The notes: a model not told the origin generated them from the letters alone. DNA of 6,097 nt from an uncultured Sulfolobales archaeon (GCA_938003605.1 CALKYD010000101.1:1-6097); one strand, 5' to 3'; numbered from the stretch's first letter, positions 1 to 6,097 are shown. Made by a program: numbers and translations.

Positions 1-185
1 TGAATATCGCCCATCACTAATAGGTCTCTATCCCCCCTCCTAACTTCCACCACTTGGCGGTGCACAAGCCTTAGGCATCCGTAGTCCATACTGTTAGCTA
101 ACTGAAAGTCCCTAACTAACTCCTCAAGATCCTTCTTTCCCCTAGCTATGCTACTCACTTCACTCAGCAAGCTCTCTAAACCCAT
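1..185 (-). CDS. Probable calcineurin-like / PPP-type phosphoesterase, N-terminal 61 residues (partial)
   Basis: This frame opens with ATG at 185 and runs off the left edge without a stop, so only the first 61 codons are visible. The visible part ends in LLVMGDI followed by a codon beginning CA (His or Gln). This matches the first metal-binding motif, GDxHG, of calcineurin-like metallophosphoesterases, which hydrolyse phosphate esters using a two-metal centre. About 55 mainly helical, charged residues precede the motif, as in PPP-family protein Ser/Thr phosphatases, including those known from archaea. That placement favours a protein phosphatase over other members of the superfamily, but this is inference. 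The start overlaps the end of the upstream 427-residue gene by 10 bases and follows a purine-rich SD stretch, so translation is probably coupled. The remaining metal ligands lie outside the window, so substrate and activity cannot be judged. Confidence 0.6.
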   Translation of the reverse strand, partial: MGLESLLSEVSSIARGKKDLEELVRDFQLANSMDYGCLRLVHRQVVEVRRGDRDLLVMGDI

Positions 186-1459
186 CCCATACCCACCTTC
201 CTCCACGCACTCCTATACTTCATTACTTCTAGGCCTAGGCTTCTGAAAGACGCTTCAAGCACTACAACGTTCTTAGGCAGTATCGTTAGTGAAGCAATGT
301 TCGGCTTCTCAAGCCTTAATGAAATACCTTCAGTGTTTCTAGCTGTGTAAGCCACTGCCTTCTCAAACTTGAAGAAGGACGTTAGTGTTGCCTTTAACGC
401 TAAGTTGCTTGAGTTAAAAAGCACCATTCCTAAGTAGTCCTCACTTATAATGTAATCCCCTATGAAGATGGACTTCGGGAATAGCGTGAATAGCTCCTCG
501 AAATCCACTACCTTAGAGCAATTTCTAAGCAGAGCTCCTTCAGAAGATAAGGAGAGCAGCACGTTATTCAATACATCAAGGGAGCACACAATTGAATAAG
601 TTGTGAAGTACCTTCCCGGTGGAAGAGCTACCATTCCTTTACGCAAGCATATTCTCTTCATATCAACGTTAACTAAGCCTATAGATAGATCATTCTTTAA
701 TGCTAGGACGGCGTTAGTCAAGCAGCGTTCCCCACTCAGATCTAAGTGCGTTGAAGCAATGAAGTATGGAGTTAGAGCACTAATGATTGCGTTAAGCCAT
801 CTAGTGCTAAAACTATACTCACTCACTAAGTCAAAGTACATAGCTGGGCGAGTAGTGGATAGAATAACTTCAGATCCATCGCTCATGTAGATCTTTAAGC
901 TATCGTTAACAGCTGTAACTTTCCTCACTGAAGCTCCAGCATCGCTAGTGAAGTCTACGCCCATGTTGTAAATGGACAACCCATTGCTAATTAATCTCAA
1001 CTTAAATCCACTTACAACGATCTCGTTTTGCGCAGTCTCCCTCTCCACACATTCAGCTATGGTCTTCGTTGAAAAAGGCCTTAGCTTAACTATCCCGCAG
1101 TCAGTGGGAACTAAGGCTTCAACTGGAATGGGGTTCACTAAAATATCCCCTTCCCCCTCCTTCACTAAGCCCGTGTTCACTAAGAGATCGCGTATTCCCC
1201 TAAAGTCTACGTAAGGCTTCCACGCAACCCCTATGTCTTGAATCGATACAGCACGCCACGCATGCTCTCCACAGCGGCCTAGCTCAATGACATACCCGGC
1301 TGGATCCCTTAAGGACATCTGTGGGCCAACATACTTAATCCTAACTCTAGATAGTGCAGCTATCTGTGGCAGGAGCGTTACCTTCCTAGCCAACTCCTGA
1401 TCTACGGAGATTTCGGCCTCCTTCCTGGGCAATATGTTTAAGTTAAATACGTGACTCAT
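176..1459 (-). CDS. Conserved-looking hypothetical protein, 427 residues
   Basis: I do not recognise this protein. It starts at ATG 1459, 16 bases after the stop of the HTH gene, and ends at TAG 176-178, overlapping the next gene by 10 bases. It has no signal peptide and no convincing membrane segment, so it is probably cytoplasmic. The sequence alternates short hydrophobic strand-like runs with polar turns, suggesting a largely beta structure. Seven or so cysteines are scattered without a zinc-finger pattern. Residues about 345-406 (MVLFNSSNLALKATL, then a strand pair, then LPKNVVVLEASF) loosely recall the C-terminal beta-sandwich found in some glycoside hydrolases such as GH38. No catalytic domain of that family is visible, so I do not assign the function. 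Its place in the cluster suggests a shared role with the regulator and the phosphoesterase. That it is a real gene is well supported by its length and operon packing. Confidence 0.85.
   Translation of the reverse strand: MSHVFNLNILPRKEAEISVDQELARKVTLLPQIAALSRVRIKYVGPQMSLRDPAGYVIELGRCGEHAWRAVSIQDIGVAWKPYVDFRGIRDLLVNTGLVKEGEGDILVNPIPVEALVPTDCGIVKLRPFSTKTIAECVERETAQNEIVVSGFKLRLISNGLSIYNMGVDFTSDAGASVRKVTAVNDSLKIYMSDGSEVILSTTRPAMYFDLVSEYSFSTRWLNAIISALTPYFIASTHLDLSGERCLTNAVLALKNDLSIGLVNVDMKRICLRKGMVALPPGRYFTTYSIVCSLDVLNNVLLSLSSEGALLRNCSKVVDFEELFTLFPKSIFIGDYIISEDYLGMVLFNSSNLALKATLTSFFKFEKAVAYTARNTEGISLRLEKPNIASLTILPKNVVVLEASFRSLGLEVMKYRSAWRKVGMGWV
192..204 (-). promoter_or_regulatory. Shine-Dalgarno region of the phosphoesterase gene
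   Basis: The minus strand reads GGAGGAAGGTGGG here, within the end of the 427-residue gene. GGTGGG ends 6 bases before ATG 185, and GGAGG lies 14 bases before it. This supports the overlapping start at 185. Confidence 0.55.
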
Positions 1460-1475
1460 GCTTTCATACCGCTGC

Positions 1476-2390
1476 CTACTTTACTTGCAGAACTGGATAT
1501 AGCCTTACTCCACTAGTAGCCCTCCTATTGCTTACCTTAACTAGAGAAGCTATGAGTTTATCAACGCTGTTAGTCCAAACCTCTAACACTACTTCTATTG
1601 GATAACTACTTGTGAAACAGGCTTTCCGCACTATTACTTCACGTGACGTTAAGTCCTTCACTAAGTCGTTGACTGAGTAGTCTTCATTAGTTATGAGTGC
1701 TTCAATAATTACGTTAGTCTTAGCGCGTGGAACCATGGCTTTCGCTCTAACGTGGCTCCTAATGTGAGCCCAGTAGTGGTAGTACGTAGTTGAAAGCGGT
1801 ATTCCCTCCATGAGAGCTACTGTTGAAAGGCTTGACGCTCCTCGAATGAGGTGTGCCACTATAGCTAGATCATATTGATCGAGCTCTAAAGACTTCTTAA
1901 CTCTCAACAAGCTTGGAATAAATGCGCTCCAATTATTGAGGAACACTATTGGCTTAACGCAGTTAGTTAACTGTAATGCTTCTAAGGCTATTCCATCACT
2001 GGCCTTCTCCTCAAGAGATTCAACTAAGCGCTCCCCTCTCTTAGCGACAGTTATGTACGATAGGATGGAGTACGATTCATTGCATATGGATAGGTAGCTA
2101 TCTATCAGTCGCGTCATTGGGTATTCGTCCAGCTTTAAGTACTTGTAAGCCTTTGCTTCAGCTATCACGTATATGGGTGAAACTCCTATAGCATTTAGAT
2201 CTATGTCAACTATTTTCCTAAAGTACTTACTCAAGTTCCTGAGCCTTCTATAGAATGAAGTGCGCGAAATCCCCAGCTCTCTGAGGATCTCCGCAATGTT
2301 CTTTAACCCCATTGAGAGCTCATTGTAGGAATCAATTATTCTGTGGTCTTCATCGCCCAGCTCAAGCCACTCCAATTCAGCCACCTTCAC
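1476..2390 (-). CDS. HTH transcriptional regulator-like protein with two tandem HTH modules
   Basis: This is a probable DNA-binding protein of about 304 residues. Counting from the longest possible start (TTG 2405, 309 residues), a first helix-turn-helix lies at about 37-58 (NIAEILRELGISRTSFYRRL), preceded by the helix DHRIIDSYNEL. A second HTH-like segment lies at about 179-217 (DLAIVAHLI, then LSTVALMEGIPLSTTYYHY). Each is followed by an alpha/beta stretch of about 90 residues with strands such as YVIAEAKAY and NVIIEALI. The layout is therefore HTH-alpha/beta twice, reminiscent of two fused Lrp/AsnC-type units; family membership is inferred. The start is uncertain: TTG 2405 and GTG 2390 or 2384 overlap the upstream gene by 29, 14 or 8 bases, and none has a clear SD. 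GTG 2390 (MKVAELEWLEL) was chosen as a compromise that keeps the whole first HTH. It may regulate this cluster or the divergent genes, but no target site is proven. Confidence 0.8.
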   Translation of the reverse strand: MKVAELEWLELGDEDHRIIDSYNELSMGLKNIAEILRELGISRTSFYRRLRNLSKYFRKIVDIDLNAIGVSPIYVIAEAKAYKYLKLDEYPMTRLIDSYLSICNESYSILSYITVAKRGERLVESLEEKASDGIALEALQLTNCVKPIVFLNNWSAFIPSLLRVKKSLELDQYDLAIVAHLIRGASSLSTVALMEGIPLSTTYYHYWAHIRSHVRAKAMVPRAKTNVIIEALITNEDYSVNDLVKDLTSREVIVRKACFTSSYPIEVVLEVWTNSVDKLIASLVKVSNRRATSGVRLYPVLQVK

Positions 2391-2733
2391 ACTCTGTGGA
2401 GCCAACGTCTCTTAAAGCTTTCACAACGTTACGTGTATGAGTAGCTCTAACTGTGAAATTTCCACTTATCATCGTTGAAAAACTCACGCTCCCCAACCCG
2501 CGAACTACTTCATGAAGCACAGCTGCGCTTCTCTCCATAGATAGGCGCGCTCCTGCAGCATTTGATTGGCGGAGTTCAAGCACTACTGCTGTACCGCTAC
2601 TTGCATTAATCGAGCACGCCAACGAGTGCTTTAACGCTTGAGTAAAACCCTTCCCCCCTACATCGCTTCTTCTACGGATAGCACTTAGCTTAATCAATGG
2701 CGCTTTAGTCATGAAGTTTAAGCAGTGCTCCAT
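2377..2733 (-). CDS. Small hypothetical protein, about 118 residues
   Basis: I do not recognise this protein. The frame is open from ATG 2739. ATG 2733 is preferred because a GAGGT SD at 2741-2745 sits 7 bases before it. ATG 2712 (MTKAPLIKLSAI) is a further in-frame option giving 111 residues. The product is basic near its N-terminus (IRRRSD), has a strand-like AVVLELRQ segment around residues 49-56, a helix ERSAAVLHEVVRGLG, and a basic C-terminal stretch (RATHTRNVVKALRD). It has no membrane segment. It is the first gene of the minus-strand run, and its stop lies at or just inside the start of the HTH gene, a spacing typical of coupled archaeal operons. The SD, the overlap and the ordinary codon use argue for a real gene. 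The lack of a recognised family and the short length argue for caution. Confidence 0.55.
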   Translation of the reverse strand: MEHCLNFMTKAPLIKLSAIRRRSDVGGKGFTQALKHSLACSINASSGTAVVLELRQSNAAGARLSMERSAAVLHEVVRGLGSVSFSTMISGNFTVRATHTRNVVKALRDVGSTECEGG

Positions 2734-2740
2734 GCACATT

Positions 2741-2745
2741 ACCTC
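2741..2745 (-). promoter_or_regulatory. Shine-Dalgarno of the 118-residue gene
   Basis: GAGGT on the minus strand lies 7 bases before ATG 2733. It decides between the in-frame starts at 2739 (too close) and 2733, and supports this short frame being translated. Confidence 0.5.
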
Positions 2746-2842
2746 TTTAATTGAAGTGCTCAGTCAAATGCCTTTCAATCACTATTCAGAGTCGGGAGTA
2801 GTCCTCATTGCACACCTAAGTCTACTGAGTTCTAGCAGGGCT

Positions 2843-2850
2843 CTTAAATA
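2843..2850. promoter_or_regulatory. TATA-like element in the divergent intergenic region
   Basis: CTTAAATA (TATTTAAG on the other strand) is the best TATA match in the spacer between the two divergent gene groups. It could serve the minus-strand cluster with a leader of about 85 bases before ATG 2733, or the plus-strand gene with a similar leader. Direction cannot be settled from the sequence. I see no RNA gene in the rest of the spacer. Confidence 0.3.
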
Positions 2851-2932
2851 CTTCCTCGGAGCAGTAAGCATTAACGTAGAAGGCCCTCTCTAAGTGAGTG
2901 CTGTAAGGCACTGTTATTCAATTAATTACCTT

Positions 2933-2945
2933 CTCTAAATTAGAG
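2933..2945. promoter_or_regulatory. 13-bp palindrome overlapping a possible TATA element of the 242-residue gene
   Basis: CTCTAA and TTAGAG form perfect arms around one A. The A/T core (CTAAATTA) is centred about 25 bases before GTG 2963, so the palindrome may cover the TATA box of that gene and act as an operator. A more upstream A/T run at about 2914-2928 would have the same spacing to the alternative start GTG 2948. Confidence 0.35.
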
Positions 2946-2962
2946 TAGTGGGGGGAAGTGGA

Positions 2963-3691
2963 GTGAGTGAAATAATTGAGTATTTGAAGAAGAAGGGTCT
3001 TTTTGAAAAAGTCTCCGAACTATCTAGGATAATTGGAGTAGGAGTAGATGAGGTTAGTGAAGTAGCTTTAGAACTCGGAGTCAACTCCCTGTACATACTT
3101 AATTCACTTAAGTATAGGGATAGAGTGGCATCTATGGCTAAGGATGAAGGGATACCGTTAAGTGAAGCTTCTAAGAGAATCCTTAATAACGTGATTGCAA
3201 CTGGAGTAGGCCTCTATGGGAAGATAGATGAATTCCTCAATGAAGTAAGTGGAGCAGGCGTGGGTTTAAGAATTGTTGGAGTAGAGTGGCTTAGCAACGT
3301 CAGTGAAATAGGGGTGGTGGCACTACTGGAGAAAAAAGATCAGTCTACAGCATCCCTCAGAATGGACTTGAGGAGGGATGGCTCAATAAGGTTAGCTTGC
3401 TCAATAAATGTTGGCTCTGAACAAGAACTCGGGGATAAGTACGTCGATGTTAAAAGCGCGTTAGACACTGTAATTGAAGACGTGGTTAGAAGCGAGGAGT
3501 ACAACGCCATAGTGAATGAAGTTGAAGACTGTGGAGAAGCTGTATCCATAGACTACTGTGAAGTAGACGATGTACTGCAAATATACTTAGTGCTGGAAGC
3601 CCATAGCGCTAAGTGCATTCCCAAGCTCAGCAACCTCTACGACATCCTCGTTAAAGCTAGAGGCATAGCGCTGAGGACAGGGACTTCATGA
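2963..3691 (+). CDS. Hypothetical protein, about 242 residues, directly upstream of tldD
   Basis: I do not recognise this protein. The frame can start at GTG 2948 (247 residues, beginning with a Gly-rich MGGSG) or GTG 2963 (242 residues, MSEIIEYLKKKG). The second is preferred because the G-rich tract would then lie upstream of the start rather than encode the odd glycine run, and because an A/T-rich TATA-like core lies about 25 bases before it. The first 85 or so residues are helical and contain two HTH-like stretches (around VDEVSEVALELGVNSLYIL and IPLSEASKRIL). The rest looks alpha/beta, with strands GLRIVGVEWL, GVVALLEKK and QIYLVLEA. All four cysteines are in this C-terminal half, two of them in DCGEAVSIDYCEVDD. 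It is acidic and has no membrane segment. It is read in the same direction as tldD, 61 bases upstream. A role as partner, substrate or regulator of the TldD/TldE protease is possible but rests only on position. Confidence 0.8.
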   Translation: MSEIIEYLKKKGLFEKVSELSRIIGVGVDEVSEVALELGVNSLYILNSLKYRDRVASMAKDEGIPLSEASKRILNNVIATGVGLYGKIDEFLNEVSGAGVGLRIVGVEWLSNVSEIGVVALLEKKDQSTASLRMDLRRDGSIRLACSINVGSEQELGDKYVDVKSALDTVIEDVVRSEEYNAIVNEVEDCGEAVSIDYCEVDDVLQIYLVLEAHSAKCIPKLSNLYDILVKARGIALRTGTS

Positions 3692-3709
3692 ACAACAGTG
3701 CTTGCGAAC

Positions 3710-3719
3710 GTATTAATAC
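3710..3719. promoter_or_regulatory. 10-bp perfect palindrome upstream of the tldD TATA-like box
   Basis: GTATTAATAC is its own reverse complement and ends 5 bases before the putative TATA box, in the BRE-adjacent zone where archaeal activators or repressors often bind. It could also be a chance A/T-rich palindrome. Confidence 0.3.
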
Positions 3720-3724
3720 TACTA

Positions 3725-3730
3725 CTTAAA
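3725..3730 (+). promoter_or_regulatory. TATA-like box of tldD
   Basis: CTTAAA is centred about 25 bases upstream of ATG 3753, the spacing expected for an archaeal TATA box driving a leaderless transcript. The absence of any SD before tldD fits this. It suggests tldD-tldE has its own promoter, even though the gene upstream lies on the same strand. Confidence 0.5.
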
Positions 3731-3748
3731 GAAGTAACTCAGTGAGCA

Positions 3749-3767
3749 ATGCATGGAGTCCATGCAT
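3749..3767. repeat. 19-bp perfect inverted repeat over the tldD start codon
   Basis: ATGCATGGA and TCCATGCAT are perfect 9-base inverted arms around a single G. The tldD start ATG (3753) lies in the left arm and the alternative in-frame ATG (3762) in the right arm. With a one-base spacer this reads better as a dimeric-protein operator than as an RNA hairpin. Binding here would sit on the predicted transcription start and could block both transcription and a leaderless start. Confidence 0.5.
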
Positions 3768-5153
3768 GAACTCGTGGAAAAAGCACTAGATAAAGCGCTT
3801 GGCTTAGGAGCACTGTTCGCTGTAATTAGATTTCATGAAAACAAGTACGAGCTCATAACTGTAGACAGCGGCTTCCTACGGCAGTACAGCTACACGATAG
3901 CTAAGGGAGTGGGCGTAGAAGTATATACAAGCAGTGGGAGAGGCTATGCCTACACATCCGATCTAAGCTTAGAGTCGATCAGTAAAACGATCGAGCGATC
4001 AATTTCTATGGCGCGGGCAGCGAGCTCTAAGAAGCTTGAGGCAGCGTTTGAGGATGAAGCTAAGAAGATAAGTTTTAAAACCCCCGTGAAAAAAGATCCA
4101 CTATCCATTGATCCAGATGAAAAAGTTAAGCTATTAATGGATTTAAACAAGCTAAGCCTAAGTCATGCGGGGATATCGTCAGGCATAACTAATATGGGTA
4201 TTGAAGTAGATCGTAGGTTAGTTGCTTCCAGCAATGGAGGATTAGCTGAAAGCATCATTACTGGAGTAGGCGTGGCCCACATGGCTGTTGGAAAAACAGG
4301 CTCCTCAAGCGAGAGAGTATATGATTCTGAGTCATTTATAGGAGGCTATGAGTACATAGAGAGATATGATTGGGAGAGCTTCATAAATGAACTAAGCAAG
4401 TTGGCTGTAGAAGCTTCTAGGGCTAAAACTCCTTCTCCAGGAGCGTACGTTGCTGTGCTTGACAATGAGGTGATAGGCCTATTTATACATGAAGCATTCG
4501 GGCACGCTAGTGAAGGCGACTTAGTCCGCTCAGGCTCATCAATTCTATCTGGGAGGCTTGGTGAAAGAGTGGGCAGTGAACAAGTTACTGTAGTTGATGA
4601 AGGAGTAGTCAATGGAGGATACCCTGTTCCATTCGATGATGAGTGCACTCCAAAGAAGAGGACTGTAGTTGTGGAGAATGGTGTTTTAAAGAAGTATTTG
4701 ACGAACAGAGTAATTGCAGCTTCTTTAAACAACGAGCTTACAGGCAATGCTAGAGCCATGAACTTCACTTACGATCCCATAGTTAGGCAGACGAACTTCT
4801 ATATGGAGCCAGGGGATTTCAGCTTAGAGGAGCTATTCGAAGACGTAGACTACGGAATATACCTGCGTGGGAGGGGAGCTATGGGAGGACAAGTAGATCC
4901 ATCTGTAGGGACATTCACATTCCACGTGGGCCCCTCATACATCTTGAGGAGAGGCGAACTAAGTGAATTAGTTAGGGGAGTCATAGTTAGCGGCAACATA
5001 CTCGACGTATTAAAGAACGTAGACGCTGTTGCTAAAGACTTGAAGATAAGGACCAGCGTGTTCGGGGGTTGTGGGAAGGAAAATCAATTAGTTAGAGTAG
5101 GGGATGGAGGCCCTCACGTTAGAGTACGCAAGATAATCGTTGGAGGAGAGTAG
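3753..5153 (+). CDS. tldD: TldD, zinc metalloprotease catalytic subunit
   Basis: This is a full-length TldD of 466 residues, close to the roughly 480 of the E. coli protein. The family forms a TldD/TldE heterodimer that degrades unstructured peptides; in bacteria it matures microcin B17 and degrades the CcdA antitoxin, while archaeal substrates are unknown. The zinc motif HEAFGH is at residues 246-251, inside LFIHEAFGHASEGD. The C-terminal cysteine ligand is C440 in FGGCGKENQ. Other family blocks are visible: VDEGVVNGGYPVPFDDE, TGNARAMNF and GAMGGQVDPSVGTFTFHVG. The N-terminal half has the usual SGFLRQYSYTIAKGVGVEVY region. One oddity is Cys298, in FDDECTP, where the family normally has Gly (DDEGTP). 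ATG 3753 is the first start after an in-frame stop, with no SD but a TATA-like box at leaderless distance; ATG 3762 is an alternative. The enzyme is probably cytoplasmic. Confidence 0.97.
   Translation: MESMHELVEKALDKALGLGALFAVIRFHENKYELITVDSGFLRQYSYTIAKGVGVEVYTSSGRGYAYTSDLSLESISKTIERSISMARAASSKKLEAAFEDEAKKISFKTPVKKDPLSIDPDEKVKLLMDLNKLSLSHAGISSGITNMGIEVDRRLVASSNGGLAESIITGVGVAHMAVGKTGSSSERVYDSESFIGGYEYIERYDWESFINELSKLAVEASRAKTPSPGAYVAVLDNEVIGLFIHEAFGHASEGDLVRSGSSILSGRLGERVGSEQVTVVDEGVVNGGYPVPFDDECTPKKRTVVVENGVLKKYLTNRVIAASLNNELTGNARAMNFTYDPIVRQTNFYMEPGDFSLEELFEDVDYGIYLRGRGAMGGQVDPSVGTFTFHVGPSYILRRGELSELVRGVIVSGNILDVLKNVDAVAKDLKIRTSVFGGCGKENQLVRVGDGGPHVRVRKIIVGGE
5142..5148 (+). promoter_or_regulatory. 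Shine-Dalgarno of tldE
   Basis: GGAGGAG lies 8 bases before GTG 5157, inside the last codons of tldD. It fixes the tldE start at this GTG and indicates translation from a polycistronic message. Confidence 0.8.
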
Positions 5154-5156
5154 GGA

Positions 5157-6097
5157 GTGCTAGAGTTAACTGAATTAGCTGAACGAGCTGTGAAAGCACT
5201 TAGCTCTAGTGGAGTAAGTGAAGCCGAAGCATACGTTGTTGAAACCTTCTCAACAGACTTAAAGTATGTTAAGGGGGAAATAGACGTCATTAGGAGCGGG
5301 AGAGCTATCTTAGTAGGATTAAGGGTAGTTCTAGGAAAGAAGGTTGCAGTCGTTGGAGGCACTATAAGTTCCCTTAGCGATGCAATAATGCTCGCTGAGT
5401 CAGGCATGAAGATCGCTAGGACAAGTCCTGAGGACCCTAATTGGAGGAGCTTGCCTAAAAGCATAGGTGTGACGCCCGTTGGAAAAATATTTGACGATAG
5501 AATCGCTAACCCAGATGTTGAGTGGTCGAAGCACGTCCTTGTTGAGTCAGCTAAAGTAGTGGGAGAGCTTGATCCAAGGGCTTCCTTAGTTAGCGCTGGC
5601 TTAAAATACGTTAAAGCGAAGCGCGTAATAGCGAACAGCTACGCTGACGCTATCTCAGATGATTCAACGAAGTTCCTATACTATGTTGAAGTAAAGGCAT
5701 TTGAAGGCGGTAGTGAATCGGGGTTTACTGAGTTTCACGCTTCAACAACTCTAGAGGGCTTCAACTATGAATCCATAGTTAGGAGAGCTGCTGAGAGAGC
5801 TATTGCTGGCTTGAGGGCTAAGGCTATTGAGACTGGAGCATATAACGTTGTTTTAACTCCGAAAGTATTTGGCTCAATAATTTCCTCAGTCCTTGCCCCA
5901 GCTCTTTACGCAGACAACGTTCAGAAAAATAGAAGCCCTCTAGTTGGCAGAGTCGGCGAAGAAGTGTTAAGTAGTGAGATAAATGTAGTTGACGATGGAT
6001 GCATTAGTGGACTCTATTCCACACAGGCATTCGATGATGAAGGAGTGCCTACAAAGAGGAAGAGCGTCTTTAGGAAAGGTGTTCTAGAGACGTACTT
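5157..6097 (+). CDS. tldE: TldE/PmbA, non-catalytic partner subunit of the TldD/TldE protease (partial)
   Basis: The gene starts at GTG 5157, three bases after the tldD stop, with a GGAGGAG SD at 5142-5148 inside tldD. It runs off the right edge after 313 complete codons of an expected 440 or so. It belongs to the PmbA/TldE branch of the family. The N-terminal part has FSTDLKYVKGEIDVIRSGRA and a long helix, and the later blocks are VVLTPKVFGSIISSVLAPAL (from about residue 231), SPLVGRVGEEVLSSEINVVDD and FDDEGVPTKRKSVFRKGVLETY (DDEG from residue 293). Where TldD has HEAFGH this protein has no HExxxH. That is normal for TldE, which pairs with TldD to build the proteolytic chamber without binding catalytic zinc. 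It is almost certainly co-transcribed with tldD. The C-terminus is not visible, so completeness cannot be checked. Confidence 0.95.
   Translation, partial: MLELTELAERAVKALSSSGVSEAEAYVVETFSTDLKYVKGEIDVIRSGRAILVGLRVVLGKKVAVVGGTISSLSDAIMLAESGMKIARTSPEDPNWRSLPKSIGVTPVGKIFDDRIANPDVEWSKHVLVESAKVVGELDPRASLVSAGLKYVKAKRVIANSYADAISDDSTKFLYYVEVKAFEGGSESGFTEFHASTTLEGFNYESIVRRAAERAIAGLRAKAIETGAYNVVLTPKVFGSIISSVLAPALYADNVQKNRSPLVGRVGEEVLSSEINVVDDGCISGLYSTQAFDDEGVPTKRKSVFRKGVLETY

Noticed and set aside
603..1214. Two plus-strand open frames (603-890 and 972-1214) inside the 427-residue gene
   Set aside because: Both lie wholly antisense to a longer, better-supported gene in a packed operon and have no start signals.
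2711..2893. Plus-strand open frame of 60 codons across the divergent spacer
   Set aside because: It has no SD or well-placed promoter, is antisense to the start of the SD-supported 118-residue gene, and its product shows no recognisable features.
2897..2912. Small hairpin AGTGC / GCACT as a terminator or structured RNA
   Set aside because: A 5-bp stem with no following T-run is weak and expected by chance.
3749..3769. Six-codon mini-frame (MHGVHA) overlapping the tldD start, as a possible leader peptide
   Set aside because: It follows from the ATG-containing palindrome, has no SD, and would start before the predicted leaderless transcription start.
3340..5464. Minus-strand open frames (3340-3549, 3950-4150, 4346-4768, 5114-5464) under the plus-strand genes
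   Set aside because: All are antisense to tldD, tldE or the upstream gene, and their serine/threonine-rich products look like reverse-strand shadows. TldD and TldE are secure by motif.
5847..5910. Missing HExxxH in the second protease gene as a sign of decay
   Set aside because: TldE/PmbA proteins normally lack this motif; the rest of the family blocks are intact.

Overview
The window looks like chromosomal DNA from a thermophilic archaeon, most likely a member of the Thermoproteota (crenarchaea). The signs are GTG/TTG starts, AGG/AGA-rich arginine coding, an archaeal TATA-like box at leaderless spacing before tldD, a Shine-Dalgarno (SD) site before the operon-internal tldE, and an archaeal-style TldD/TldE protease pair. 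The genus cannot be named from sequence alone. I see no rRNA, tRNA, CRISPR array, insertion sequence or other mobile-element signature.

The genes diverge from a 200-odd-base intergenic region at about 2734-2962. To the left, on the minus strand, lies a tightly packed run of four genes read from right to left. They are a roughly 118-residue protein of unknown function, a regulator-like protein with two helix-turn-helix (HTH) segments, a 427-residue unrecognised protein, and the N-terminus of a probable calcineurin-like or PPP-type phosphoesterase cut off by the window edge. The junctions are a short overlap, a 16-base gap and a 10-base overlap, so the four are very probably co-transcribed.

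To the right, on the plus strand, come an unrecognised 242- to 247-residue protein, then tldD (complete, with its HEAFGH zinc motif), then tldE/pmbA (313 codons visible, running off the end). tldD and tldE are three bases apart, and tldE has a strong SD inside the end of tldD. They should make the two subunits of the TldD/TldE zinc metalloprotease, in which only TldD carries the zinc-binding site.

The most notable non-coding signals are a perfect 19-bp inverted repeat exactly over the tldD start codon and a perfect 13-bp palindrome just before the gene upstream of it. The best candidate for undescribed biology is the minus-strand cluster of unrecognised proteins with a two-module regulator and a phosphoesterase. 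It is a candidate by gene linkage only; nothing in the sequence proves a joint function.
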